Origin: Xiphophorus maculatus
Lineage: Eukaryota > Chordata > Actinopteri > Cyprinodontiformes > Poeciliidae
Direction of reading: 5' to 3'
DNA: 64,000 bases
NCBI RefSeq assembly: GCF_002775205.1
Contig: NC_036447.1
Coordinates: 7,304,501 to 7,368,500 of the forward strand
The notes under the pieces: model-generated
Told to the model about the DNA's origin: nothing
Seen by the model: only the letters and a program-made list of their open reading frames with translations
Database searches by the model: none
Part shown: positions 1-24,500 of the stretch, in pieces
Layout: the number at the start of each line of letters is the position of its first letter
How positions within the stretch are numbered: position 1 is the first letter of the stretch
Position numbers and translations under genes: made by a program

Positions 1-1816
1 TCATGAAGGATGTGTTTTCCATCCCTCTCACTCCTGCGTTCTCTGTCGGTGTAAAGAACAGCACTTCCAAACAATGGTTGTTTACCTGCCAGAGGGCCAG
101 CGCTGAAGCTTTGGGCTGCACTCTAGCCTGAGCGGCACTTGGCTGCTGGAGTTTATTTCCCACACTGCTTTGTGTGTTTGTGTAAGTGTGTCCGTTTGAG
201 TTCATTCATTGAAAGGTTTTTTTTTATTTTTTTTTATTTCTGGTCTGAGCTCATAGCTGTTGGCGCGGAGGCAGGAGGAAGTTTCTCTGTGGCGCTATGA
301 GCCTACAGAGGATGACCTAATGCTTAGGTTCCTTCCTCTCTGCTCCTACAAGTCCCTCTATTGTTTTTTTGCACCTCTGTGGGTTGTTGTAGTTTAGACT
401 TAACTCTTGTCAAAAAATGTCCACACTTGTTTTGTTAAAAAAAAATTAGAAATGAGATGTTTTCTCTAAATGTTGCTAATGGAAAACTTCATAATTTGTG
501 TCTTTTGCAGCTTTTTTTCTTAGTGCAAACCTGATATTTTAATAGTTTGCAGAAGATCCCAGTCTCAGAAAGACCTGACAGTTGTTGGAGACTTGAAAAT
601 ATGGCTAAAACAAATGCAATAAGTCTGTGCTGCAATGGACAACAGCTGCATCTTACAATCATTTTAGAAATAAATCAATCTATTGATTATTCTGACAGTT
701 AATCAAATAATCAGATAAAAATGGCACATTCTGCTATTTTCTTATTAAACTACAATATTTGAAATACATTACAAGATGGAAATAAACAAATAATTCAATC
801 CATTTTTTAAATTAGAAGGTAAACATTTCATCGCCTCAAATGCAATAACAGAATTCTTTTAGTGAATGCTTGAAGAATATGAAAAAACACAATTTGATCA
901 ATTTTGGCAAAACATATTACGAAACAAAGCTTCTTTTTTTAAATCTTGAATGTGAAATAGATATGTAATTTATAGTTTTGGCTTACTTACTGCTCTGAAG
1001 ATGTTTTTTCAATAAATGGCCTTTTTTGACTCATTATACTCCAGTTAATGAGTCAAAAATGTTTCAGTAATTGATACATTATGATTAATCAGAAAAGTCT
1101 TTTCAGCTGTACAGTGGACTGTTAAACAGATTCAGAAAATTAAGAAAATATTCAATTAGCTAAATAAAATCCACATATTCAACTAGTTCTTCACGTTATA
1201 CATATTGCTATGTAATATTGCAATAACAGTAAATTTGTTGTATATTGTGCACCACTTTTAAAAAATAAAACATTACATAGATTTGGATGATTTTGTCATT
1301 TGCTATTTTTCGACCTATAAATTAATTTTTTGACATTTTCCTACATACTCATGCTCGTTTCTGCGTAGAAACTTCAGTGCTCTCAGGACTTCATTTTGAC
1401 AAAATTCTGACTTCAACAAATAATGAGGTTATTTTAATGATCCAAATGTAACACTTACTAGATTTTGACGAAATGTGAAATAAAATTAGCTTTCCATATT
1501 GATGCATTTAGTGAACAGGGTAAGAAAAAAACTCAACATTTTTTGCCTGTGTTTTGCCTGCTAAACAAGGGAGAATTGTTCTATTTTGATCACTAACTCA
1601 TTGATTTGTGCTTCGCCTGGCATAATTGAATTGATTGGAATCTTTAAAAATATTTAAGCTTAAGTTTTCCTTCACATGAACTTTTTTTTTTTTAATGAAA
1701 TGTTTTTCGGTCTATTTTTAAAATACTGTCAGTATTAAACTGGAAACATTGGACAGAGGTACAGAACACCCAGGAATATTAGTAGGTGACCTTTCTCTCG
1801 TTGTGTCTCCCTGCAG
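1..1816 (+). other. AKT3 intron upstream of the first visible exon
   Basis: No coding exon is recognisable here. I looked for the missing AKT3 first exon (MSDV...KEGWVQKR) and did not find it. The stretch is AT-rich and holds one copy of the family A interspersed repeat (about 620-1130). The exon at 1817 is preceded by a pyrimidine-rich acceptor ending CTGCAG. Confidence 0.7.
620..1130. repeat. Interspersed repeat family A, copy 1
   Basis: AT-rich segment containing variants of 'taatcgattattctga' near one end and of 'attaatcag' near the other. Related segments lie at about 30590-31290 in CCT4 and 39080-39650 in FAM161A. I judged the relationship by eye; boundaries are approximate. Confidence 0.5.
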
Positions 1817-13489
<11,673 letters not shown>

Positions 13490-14521
13490 GCGCTTCGTCC
13501 CAGTCAGCCACCGTCGTCCCCAGTCGTGGCCATTTTGAGGAAAACGCGTAGCCATTCTAGGAAAAAAATAATAATTACCAGTCTCCCCTCTTTTTCTCCC
13601 CGTCTGCCTCGTTGCAGACGTGAAGAAGTCTTTTTAGGGACTTTAAAAGAGGTTTTTGCACAGTGGGATAGACTCAAGCTGGTCTCCCCACACTAAAAAA
13701 AAAAGTCTCCTACATTTTCAGCGCTATTTACTGCAGAAGGCAATGTTTTTGTTATTTATTTTTTTCTCTCCATCAGTTTTAAGTTAAACCCATTCTCTTT
13801 GCGATTATCTTTTTTTTTTTGCCCTTTTTTCTTTTTTCTTCTTTGACATTTTTGCACTTGGTTTCGAAGAGCCGTTTTAGGGAACAAAAAACCAAAAATG
13901 TTGCCTTATGTGTGCAGATGTTTCGTATCATGCAGACAGGGTGGTTTTGTTGTCGTCTGTCGTTTTGTTTTTGTTTTTTTGGGAGAGGGCAGCCGGGTTT
14001 TGAGTCCTGAGGAAAAGTGCATGGCTCATGTTTCACTCATTTCTCATTCATCTGTCATGGTGGCACACATTTCTAAAACCATGGCGAAGAAAATCAGCTA
14101 AAAAGTAAAAAAAAAAAAGAGAGAGAGAAAATAAGAAAGAATGAGTCTGTACCATTTCCTTCATTGCTGCAGTCACTACTTTTTTTTTTTTTTTTTTTTA
14201 TGGTTTCTTATTCTGAAACACTAAACTGCCGCACAGCTCACGCAGGCGCTCCAGAGCACAAGCAGGTTCAGACTCCGCTCTGCGCTCCAGCTTTCCACAG
14301 ACTCTGCCACTCTTCGGTTTCTCATCTTCGCTGTAGGACAAGGGGAATTAACTTTCCCACAGGGAAATGTAGTTTAAAGTATGTGTGTACTGTATGCATG
14401 TGGGATGCGGATGCTGTCATAGCACACACACTTATAAAACACACACACACACATTACAAACACGTGTATTTTCTGCTCCAACTCTGACTGGACAACGACC
14501 TAATTTGGTCATTGTAGATTA

Positions 14522-14527
14522 AATAAA
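14522..14527 (+). promoter_or_regulatory. AATAAA, possible proximal AKT3 polyadenylation signal
   Basis: Canonical hexamer about 1.03 kb after the AKT3 stop. Use is unproven; more distal sites are likely. Confidence 0.35.
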
Positions 14528-14539
14528 AGGAGTAAATTT

Positions 14540-15140
14540 CCCGCTAGAAAAACTCTAGAATTCTAAGATTGATCTCGGAAATTTTCTAGAAAAACTGGGA
14601 TATTTCTGAGCTCCAAAAGTCAAAAATGGTTGAGACAAAAGTTCAGGCCTTTTGAGATTAATGTCAGAATTTTTTTAGAAAAAGCTTGGACGATTCTGAG
14701 CTCCGAAAGTCGAACGTCTGCCAGGAAATAATCCAAAATTTTGAGATTAATCTCAGAAAATTTCTAGAAGAAACAAGGAAACTTCTGAGTTTCAAATGTT
14801 GAAAATTTGCAAGAAAAAAAAAAATTTATTGAAAAAAATATGGAAAATTCTGATTTTGTACAGTAGATTTTTTTTTTTTACTTTTTCAACTTTCTGAGTT
14901 CCAAAAGTTGAAAATGTCCATCTAAAAAACTCTAAAATTAATTTAGAAATGAATCTAATTGTGAAGTTGAAAATTTATGAGATCCAAAAATTGAGTTAAA
15001 AAATTTTCAAGAAAAAATTTCATAAAGTCAGAACTGCAACTTCAGGAAAGTTTTGAGTTTCAAAAGTCTAAAACTTTCAACTTGTAGAGCTAAAAAAGTT
15101 TTTTTTCTGGAAAATTTCTGAGGTATATATAAAAAATCTA
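14540..15140 (+). repeat. Degenerate tandem repeat, unit about 75-110 bp
   Basis: Six recurrences of 'gagctccaaaagt'-like words occur near 14611, 14700, 14789, 14899, 14972 and 15056. Each is accompanied by 'gaaattttctagaaaaa'-like words. A related fragment recurs at about 15725-15900. Units are strongly diverged. Confidence 0.6.
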
Positions 15141-17381
15141 AGTTTCTCCTGTCTGGAAATTTACTCTATTGTTATTATTATTATTATTATTATTTTATAA
15201 TGGCCCTAATACGCTGTCGTAGGTGTTGGCGGTTAACTCCGGAATAAATCAGATGTTTTGTGAAAAACGGTTGCAGTTGTCACCAGCAGGGGGAGTTCTC
15301 AAAGAGTCCATTGAATTTAAATTACATTTCACTTCCATCTTAAAGCGAATCTTTCTTAGAAATGTTCAAAACATAAGCTTGTGTTCTTATTACCACAGAA
15401 CTGGTTCAGTTTAAATTAACTGTATCTAAAATTTGACTTGTTAACACCTAACTGTGTCTCATGGCTTCACTGGCTCACATGGTGGCTTGGTCAAACTTAA
15501 GTCTGGTCAAACAAATGTGTTTTGTTTCTATTATTTAAAAATATCTAATATATATATATATATTTAAATAGAAAACTTTTTTTATTTAAAAAATGGAAGT
15601 GTTCAAAGCTTCTGAATGTTACAGAAAACTAAATGCTATCCCATCAGCAAGAAAGTATGTACTTGTGACCGACCGTTTCCTTAAATACTGAAATCTCAAT
15701 GTGTCAAATGTGAAATGTTCAGAAGTGTTCTAGAAAAAAGGGAGCTTGAAAAGTCAAAACTTATGTATAACTAATTCAGAAATAAATTGGACATTAATCT
15801 AAAAACAATTCTAGAAAAAAATCTTGGAAATTTTTGAGTGTTTTTTTTTTTTTTTTTTTTTAGCGAATTCTTTACTAGAAAAAAAAAAAGCCCAGAAATA
15901 TTTATGTTTTTCTATTTGAGATTTTAAGTTTTTGACAGAAATGTACTCTTTTCTCTCTCTGTCGTTCTCTCTCCAATGGCTCCAATGCACTATTGTACAA
16001 ATTTACTCAAATTAATTATTTTTTTTAGTTCTTCAATGTGAGTTTTGTTTATTAATAGGGTTTTGCATTATTATTCACTCTAAAAAAAAACATCAGATCT
16101 GATTTATTCCAGGAATTATACCACCAACGCAAAAACCGTCAGGGTTCCCACACAATTCATGAATAACACTAAATATTAGTCGCTGAATCGATTTCAATGG
16201 AGCGTGGAATCCACACAGGCAAATAACACACATAAACACACACACACAAAAAGTCTGATGTTAATATAAAAAACAATATAGGTGTAGAGAAAGTTAAATT
16301 TATCACACGGATGCAACAGGAAGCAGTTTGTGTGTCCTGGTCCATCGGTGCCGTCAGTATTATGAGAGAGGTTTATTTACACACATGTACAAATCTGAGT
16401 ATCAAGGAATCGCATATAACGAGAAAACTGAGCCGTGAGACACTCAAACACCAAGACTGTGATATGACTGCCAGATAAAATGTCTCTCCAAACTTCTTGA
16501 TGTACATATGCAATGCCTTTTGTTTCATTTTTTATTTTATTTTATGTTCTTATAGACAAGGTGAATAATGCAACGACTGAAAACAAAAAAAGGACGGTGT
16601 TTAACCACTAATTATTATTATTTTTTAATGAATAAATGAATTTACTTCCTATCTCACATGGGGGACGTTTCTATGGAGACGTACCCCACCGCCTTCCTGT
16701 CATCGTCGTCATGGAAACGACCCGACTCCTGAACCCTTCGAGGACATCACTGTACCCATGGAGTCTGCACTGAACTGTTTTCTTCACCATCTCTGGAAAA
16801 AAAAAAAAAAAGCTAAAAGTGGGACCTTGGCTGACCTTTTTGTTTTTTCTTCTTTTCTTTTTTTTTTTTAACAATGGTGGTTTGATCAGGTTGTTGCAAA
16901 CTCACCGATCCTTGCTCCTTTCTCTCCCATTTTTTGTACCGTAGTGTTTGTTTTATTTATATTTGTCATTCTACACAGTGTTATCTTGTATGTTGTAAAA
17001 AGAAAAGAAATTGAAAAAGAAAAACAGGCACGTCTTCAAAGTCTCTGAAAGGTGATGATGGATTAACTGATTTTTTTTTTTTCTTCTATTTTTGGGATCA
17101 TTTGCTTGTTTGTTTTCTTACCAAAACATTAGGGCAAGAACCCAGTAGTGGACTTGCATTGCCGTGTTAGTATTTATTTTGAATTAAATTAAAAGAAATA
17201 CATTTCAGGTTTTTCTTTTGTAGTTGTGACTTCTTTATTTGGGAAAATCTTTGTCCATACCCAGCAGACAAAAATAAGATTATTTTAATGTTTTTCCTCC
17301 ATAAAAGCAGAACAAAAGATACATGTAGGTGAAAAAAATAACACACATTTGAAATCATGAAGATGTTATTGATTCAGAGCA

Positions 17382-17723
17382 GAGGTGTCCAAAGTGTGGA
17401 CCGGGGGCCATTTGTGGCCCATGGAATGATCTGTTTCGGTCCCTGACGAGTCAAAAACTGTACAATTTGGCCAGCAAAATGGAAAACAATTGATGACCCC
17501 AAAAATATGGAAATGCTCTTTTTATTTTACAGTCCAAAGTTAATTTGATTTGGATTTTTAATAATATACAGATTTCATAAAAATTTGGTTTATCGTTCAG
17601 CGTTTAAAAAAAAATCATAGTAAGCTAATTGTTGTATTTTTAGTTTAATAAATGTTGTATCTCTCCAGTAGTTTAAATTTACCCAAGTTTGTCGCCCAAG
17701 GCTTTAAAAAGTTTGGACGCCAC
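17382..17723. mobile_element. hAT-type MITE-like element
   Basis: The left end 'cagaggtgtccaaagtgtgg' and right end 'aaagtttggacgcca' are imperfect inverted repeats of the CAGGGGTGTCCAAA type found on fish hAT elements. No clear target-site duplication. Lies between the convergent AKT3 and PUS10 genes. Confidence 0.5.
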
Positions 17724-18237
17724 GTTCCTAAATTACAGAAATAAATCTTCAAGTAGGTGAGCTTCAGGGTTGAATAATCTAAAATAAATGTCAAACAAAA
17801 ATGTTATTAGGTTGTGTAGATATTTGATCTGTTTGGCTAAAATGACATGAATTATTTAAGGAAGTGATCAGCTTTGCAGTAGCTTCACACGGTGCTTATA
17901 AAAAGTATTCACCCTGTTGGACGTTTTACCATTTTATCGCTTTTATAAAAATCCCTTTTAACATTAAAGTGAAAACTGATTTCTACAAAATAGTGACCAA
18001 AATATAAAACATAAAATACCTGATTGCATAAATTTCCACCGCCTTTGAAGTGACTGACCTAATTCGACAGAGGTCCAGCCAATTGGTGGCAGCGACACCA
18101 GGTTACCATGACTACGCTGAAGGAGTCGTAGGTGCCGCTTTTTTAAAATGATATATGAACAACAAAACAAATTCATTTTAAAGCAAAAGTAATGGAAGAC
18201 ATTTTGATAGTGTACTTGTCACAGTTAGACCAGGATC

Positions 18238-18243
18238 TTTATT
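18238..18243 (-). promoter_or_regulatory. PUS10 polyadenylation signal
   Basis: TTTATT on the + strand reads AATAAA on the - strand, 264 bp past the PUS10 stop codon. It is the nearest canonical hexamer I noticed in the right orientation. Confidence 0.55.
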
Positions 18244-18506
18244 ACATCCTTAAATGGACTCAGTTACAAAAATTGACCCAACTTAAATATATGTGACAAC
18301 AGAACCAGACAGGGCTGTTAAATACATAATGTAATCAAACTGAAGATGCGTTCATATGCGATGTTGACTCAAGCAGAAAAGCTAATCCAGAGCTGAGCAG
18401 ATGGACGCCAGGTTTCCAGTTCCAGATCTTCCAGCAGCACCCACAGGAACCAGTCAGTGCAGAACCAGTCAAAGCCGCGCCCACTCTGGATCAGAAAGGG
18501 GATCCT

Positions 18507-21500
18507 TCACTCTGGTATGGGTGGAGGCCAGTCCACATCCACCGACTGAACAGAAACACCAGTTAGACTCAGCATTAAAGCATTAACACACATTATTTAC
18601 ATTTTTAACCGTTTCTTTAAAGGAGACGTATTACGCAAAATTCACATTTTGCACTTTTTTAAATTTACATTTGCTTCTAAAAACAGACCAAGCACTTTAA
18701 AAAAAATCACCTTTTTTTGGCAATAAGTTGATGTTTATTTGTGTCCGGAAAATGAACCGATTCAGAAACCTTCTGAAAACACCCCATGTTTTGTTGTTGA
18801 CTCTCCATCCAGAAACCTCTTGCTGTATTCTTGTTGGCTGTGCAGGAGGCTCTACTTCTGCTTTTCTAAGGTTGTTTAACTGCTCACCTGTTTGCAGTCA
18901 TTTTCACGTGCGAGTGTAAATGTTGAGTTGGGGGCGTGGCCAGCAGCAGCAGTGACAAGACGCCCTAAAACAGCTCATTTTGTGCATAAAATATAATAAA
19001 AATGTTTTGTTTAGCCCTTAAACATATCCTATCCAGTTCGGGGAAGCATCATAGGTCACCTTTAACTTCTTTTATATGCGTTACATTTCTCACCTCCACG
19101 TCCAGCTCCAGGATGTCCGTGTCGGTCTTTAGCAGCAGACAAAGATTCGGTTTAGTGCGCCCGAAATCTCCATGGACAAACTCCTTGATGTAGCTGTTTG
19201 ACAGACATTAAGGAGCTTTAAACTACACCTTCGGCTACATTCACATTGCAGGCTGAAGTGACTCAAGAACGATTTTTTTGTCAAATCAGGTTTTTTTTGT
19301 CCTGGTCGTTCACACTTCCAAATATATGGGATTTGTAGCTGATCTCCAGTGTGAACCGCAAACGACCTGAAAGTGTCCTGGATGTGCAGTAGAGGGCGCA
19401 ATAACGTCACACATAGAGAGCGAGCTCAGTGTTTTGCCAACCGCCATAAAAATGAAGAAGAAGAAGTGTTCAGTGTTTACTGAAGTAAACATAGACGCTA
19501 ACGGAGGAGCATATCTCACAATTTTGACGTTGTTGTCCGACAACCCAGTACATTAACAACTTAATCCTCATTATCGTCCGCCATGTTGTTGTTTTTCTTC
19601 CCGCGGATGCAGAATAGTGACGTTTGTCGTGTATCGACGACGATCAGCTTGACACCTGAACATATCAATCTGAACATTCAGGTACCTGATCTGGCCATTC
19701 AGATTCAGGCCACATTTGAAAAGATCGGATCGGATATCCAAGTTGCCTACGTCGCATTCGAAAAAAATCCGACCTGTGTTATTCAGACTGTTGTGAAAAT
19801 ATCTGATACAGGTCGCGTAAAGGTTGGAAGAAACAAACAGAATTGATTTTTGACGCGCAAGTGTAAATGTTGAGTTGTGGGCGTGGCCAGCAGCAGTGGT
19901 GACAAGACGCCCTAATACAGCTCATTTTGTGCATAAAATATAATAAAAATGTTTTGTATAGCCCTTAAACATATCCTATCCTGTCCAGGGATGGGATAGG
20001 AGTGGATATAGGACTCCACTCCACATGTTATAAATATGTTTGTGAGGTGTTCAGTCTATCATAGTGTCGGTCGGGTCAGACTTTAAGTGAGGATACGTCC
20101 CAGCCTGAGTTTTCAATCCGAGGTAGAAGTGATGTGAATCCACGAAGCGGACGTTCATGCTGTGGATGACCCTCTGCCGGATCGCCAATGCCCGCCGGTG
20201 CAAAACCCTCAGAGGAGTCTTCTGATCCAGAGTCAGATCCTGCTAACAGAAAGTTAAAATCCTCATTTCTTGACTGGCTGTTATTTACGATAACAGTAAT
20301 ATTAATACGTCACTTTAACTTACGCCATGTTTGTCTGACTACAGTTATCCTTTTTATAATCTGGCTATTTTACTTTATTTTGAGAAGAAGCATACATTTC
20401 ATATGGAATCCAATCATGATGTGATTAACTTAACGTTACCACGATGAATTCATCAGAACCGACAGGAACTGAGCACCTTGATGTCGTTAATGAAGGAAAT
20501 GTCTTCATTCTCGATGGATTTCTGAGTCCAGACCAGCGCCGTGTAAGACTTTGTCTTTTCTTCTTCTCCCTCCTTCATCCGACTCATGGCTTCTCTGCAG
20601 TTTACAAAAACACAACACCGAAAAGAGAACGGCTCTGCCAGATACTCATACTATGAACACCGTAAAATTAAGAGAGAAATATAAGGTACCAGTTGTCTTA
20701 CCTGGTTACAATCTGCAAATCTCTCACTCTGATTTTATCTGAGGATTTGTTTATCGTCTGAAATCAGATAAAAGGTATAAAATTATGGCATCATCACGGC
20801 ACTACTGCAGTTTACAAGAACGTTTCACAAACTTTCAAATAAAGAAATCAATTTGAAAGGGTTTGGATATTCCAAAAACAATGTGGATGCAAGTGCAAGT
20901 TTATTACAGTTTACACTTTGAAATGCATGTCAAATTAAAAGTATACAAAGAAAACAAATAACTGTTTTTAGAAGGAGAAATATTCAAAATAAAGACCAAA
21001 CAAAACCGCAAAATGTAACCAAAAGTAGAGCTTGTGACAGTCTGTATCGACTGAAGCTTTCACACTGTAGAAACTGACAAGTTATTATGTTTAAAAATTA
21101 CAATTTTACTGATAAAGTGAAATTCACATTTGAAAGTGAGTTAAAACTCTTTCAAATGTGTGCAGAAAAGTTGAACCGCCTTAGAAAGAGACAAAAAACT
21201 AAAAATAATAACAGCCACTTCTAAAAAAGAAAAAGTGGCATTTCTTTTTTATAAAATACACTTATTTGACGTTCATCACCTCCTGCACCTGCTTCATTTC
21301 CACTTTGCTGAACCGAGATCTGTGTGGGTTCAGCAGCTCCATGGCAAATGGACGCCCTGCCAAAGAAAAACGCAACAAAATTTAAAAAACTAGAACAAAT
21401 TCTGAACAAATTATAATTATGTAAATTGGAGTTTAGCAGCCAACATCATTATCTCTTGTTTTAGTCCTTACCTTATAAATATTGTTGTAATGGAATTAAA

Positions 21501-24500
21501 GACATCCAAATACTACATAACATTATAATTTTGACCAATAAGAAACTTTGAGTGAATTTATTAATCCATCCAATGAAAGACAAAGTCTTTTATTTTGAAG
21601 TTTATCTGTTAGCTGTAATGTAAACCTTCAGTCATCACTGATTTATTTTCACAGTGAATTTAGCACTGACTCTACTAAAAGTAAATGTAACTGTTATTAA
21701 TTATTTTTATATTTTAAAAAGTTTCTGAACTTTATTTTGAAAGGCCATGGAAAAGACCCACTTTTTTGATAATAAATTAAAAGCGTCAAGTTTTGTTTTG
21801 AAACGTTTCCCAGAACTTTACTTTATTTTGAAAGGCCAACTTAATCCCTTTATTAAAACAATGTTAGTCATTCTGCCAAAGAAAAAGACAACAAAACAAA
21901 TAAATTAGTACATATTTTGTTAGAAAAAAGGTTAGCCGTGTGAAAATTATGGCCATAAAGTGTCTAAAAACACAAACTGATTAATATAAGTGTGTTTTTA
22001 TTATAGTAAAATCATGCAAAAATAAGATTTCCATTTCTGTTTCGTTAGCTAGTTTCATCAGGAAACCCGAAACACTTTAAATTCATTCAGTCAAACAAAG
22101 TCTCACCATTTCCAAGCGTTCGGACATCCACATCCTCTCTGCCCGAGGAGGAGAAATTAAATCCTGCCACAAAAAGAAAACACATTTTGTTATTTTTCCT
22201 AAAAAAAAAAAACCAACTGTTTTTTGAGGAGTTGGTGTAAATTACTTAGTGAGTTAAGAGCACAGAATTAAACCCTTTGCTGTTTTTGTTTCTCAGGACG
22301 CTTTTATCGTCAACCCGAGTGTAACAACAGCTGAAAGCAAATGTGATAACCTGACTCAAATAATCACAGATTAGTTTTAACTTTAAATTGCTCCATCAAT
22401 TTGTTTCTTTATGACTTCAGCGAACATCTAGAGCAATGTTTCTCAAACGTTTTCTGGCTGAGGACCACTTAACCCATTTAACAAACACTTACGAACTACC
22501 TAACTTGAAATTACCCCACAATAACACAACATCTTAATTATATTTTATATATATTAAAATGTTGTGTGCCTGCAATCTTTCCAATGACTTCAAACACATG
22601 AAAATTAAAGAAGTAGTTCTTTAATACCGAGTGTGTATTAATTTGGCCATTTGTAATTTAGAAGCACAATAAAAGAAAAATAGACTTAAGTTGCTTTGCC
22701 ATAAACAAAAATCCTCTTCTGCACCATTAAATATCAGTGATTCTTGAGAAGAGGGACAAAACAGGTCCTATAGATAAAGCACAAAATTTGAATAAAATAT
22801 ACACAAAATAAAATTTCATACATAAAATTATCCAACAAATTCTATCAATTTTATTTATCACTTGTGTTTAAGTAGTTTAATCATTTTTAAATAAATAAAA
22901 ATAACAATAGTTGTTGACGTGCGAGTAAAGTCATAAAAAACACAGGACAGTTTTCACCAACTGAAGCCGTTAATGGCAAGGAGCCGTTCAAAAGACCCGA
23001 ATCGTTCGTGAACGACACATCAATACTCTCAGGAGGAATGACTTAGCTTCCGCCGATCACATAAGTAATCCTGACGTTGTTTCTTTCCACCGGTATCTTC
23101 AGTATTTCTTTTTGAGTGACCCGGTTTTAAGCACCTTATCCATTATTATTTTTAAACATAAGTCGTCTAGTAAGCTAGCTGTAGCGTCGCACTTTGAGCT
23201 GACGTCACGGCAAATAAACGGTCGTTTGCATGCAGTACCTTGTAGGCCACTAGGGGGCGCCCGCGGGCCACTAGTCTGATCTAGAACACTAATCTTTGGC
23301 GAGGTTTGGGTTTAAAATGTGGACTCACCGTCAGCCCTGAATGCAGACAGGATCGGTGCGGCGATCAGTTCCTCCACGGAAGACTCCATCCTCCTCTCCC
23401 CATCGATCACCCAGGGAGTCTGAGGCAGGCTGCGGCAGAACTTGTTGTACCTCCCTGACCGGTGGGGACACGGGGTTAGAACAGTTTTCCCACCGTAAAA
23501 TTCAAGAATGTTTCAAGCATTTTAAAGATAAGTTTTCACATTTTTCCAGCACAACGTTTTGGAGGTAAAATTAATAAATCAATTAAGTTTATTTGTATAG
23601 CAAATTTCAGCAATACGGCAGTTCAAAGCACAACATACAGTCAACGATAATTGAGGAAATCAGTAACAAACATAACATTTTAATGGGTGCCATCACCAAA
23701 ATCATTAAAGCACGTTAAAATGTTTATCTATGCTATATGACATTTATTATGGTTATTGATCATGTTTTGTGATAGTATTCTACAGCAAGGACAAGGTAAA
23801 CTATAATATAACAACATTTTATGCTTTGAAATGTCTGGTCCAAGAACAAAATACCAAATTAACCAAAAATCCCCCAATTTCAATAACGCTGTTTAACATA
23901 TATAAGATAATTCAACCTTTATTTCAATAACACAGATCAATAAGTCAATAGGAATAATAAACATTCATTACAGTGAAACAATCGAAGCTAATTGTGTTAA
24001 GGTAAATGACATTCCCCCTCAAATTAATACTACAAAGAAAGTTTTAAAAAAAATTCTAATAAATATTCTTGCTATGTTTTCTGGCATTTTGCAAACAGAA
24101 ATAATTTTGGTAGTTCTAACTGACCTAAAAGATAGAATGAAAGTAGAAATGTAACTTGTAAACATGTAAAGAAAGGTTCTTATTGTCTTGCTTTACCTGC
24201 TATGAAGACAGAGACGTGAAGACACTGGATGTCCTGAGGGGTGCAGCTGCCGCTCGGCTCTGATGGTGGACAGGGGTAATGCCTGGAACAAGAAAAGAAA
24301 CACAAAAAAGCAATAGATGTTAAACAAAACACTTTGTAGAGACAACCCATTTCAGCGTTACTTACTCTAAAAACTTCACATCTGAGATCTTCTCCAGAGC
24401 TTTGACCACAGCCATGCGGGTAAACACCGACTGTAGAAGAAAGGAAAAGCATCGTAGATGAAGAGGCATCAAACACAGCATCAGTGATGTACAGAAACTG

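Larger units (their letters stand above)
13490..17180 (+). other. AKT3 3' UTR and downstream sequence
   Basis: Follows the AKT3 stop at 13487-13489. AKT3 transcripts in vertebrates have long 3' UTRs, and I infer much of this stretch is transcribed. An AATAAA is at 14522-14527. The region is U-rich on the sense strand, with poly-T near 14180 and 15839. It holds a degenerate tandem array (14540-15140), a TTA microsatellite (about 15170-15195) and an AT microsatellite (about 15548-15564). Short open frames here look like chance. Confidence 0.5.

Noticed and set aside
1-1816. Missing AKT3 first coding exon
   Set aside because: No sequence encoding the expected KEGWVQKR-like segment followed by a donor was found; it must lie further upstream.
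14164-14487. Open frame of 107 codons after AKT3
   Set aside because: Starts in a poly-T run in the presumed 3' UTR and has no recognisable features.
22430-23285. Possible hAT element starting 'caatgtttctcaaacg' in a PUS10 intron
   Set aside because: A matching inverted end and 8-bp flanks could not be found.
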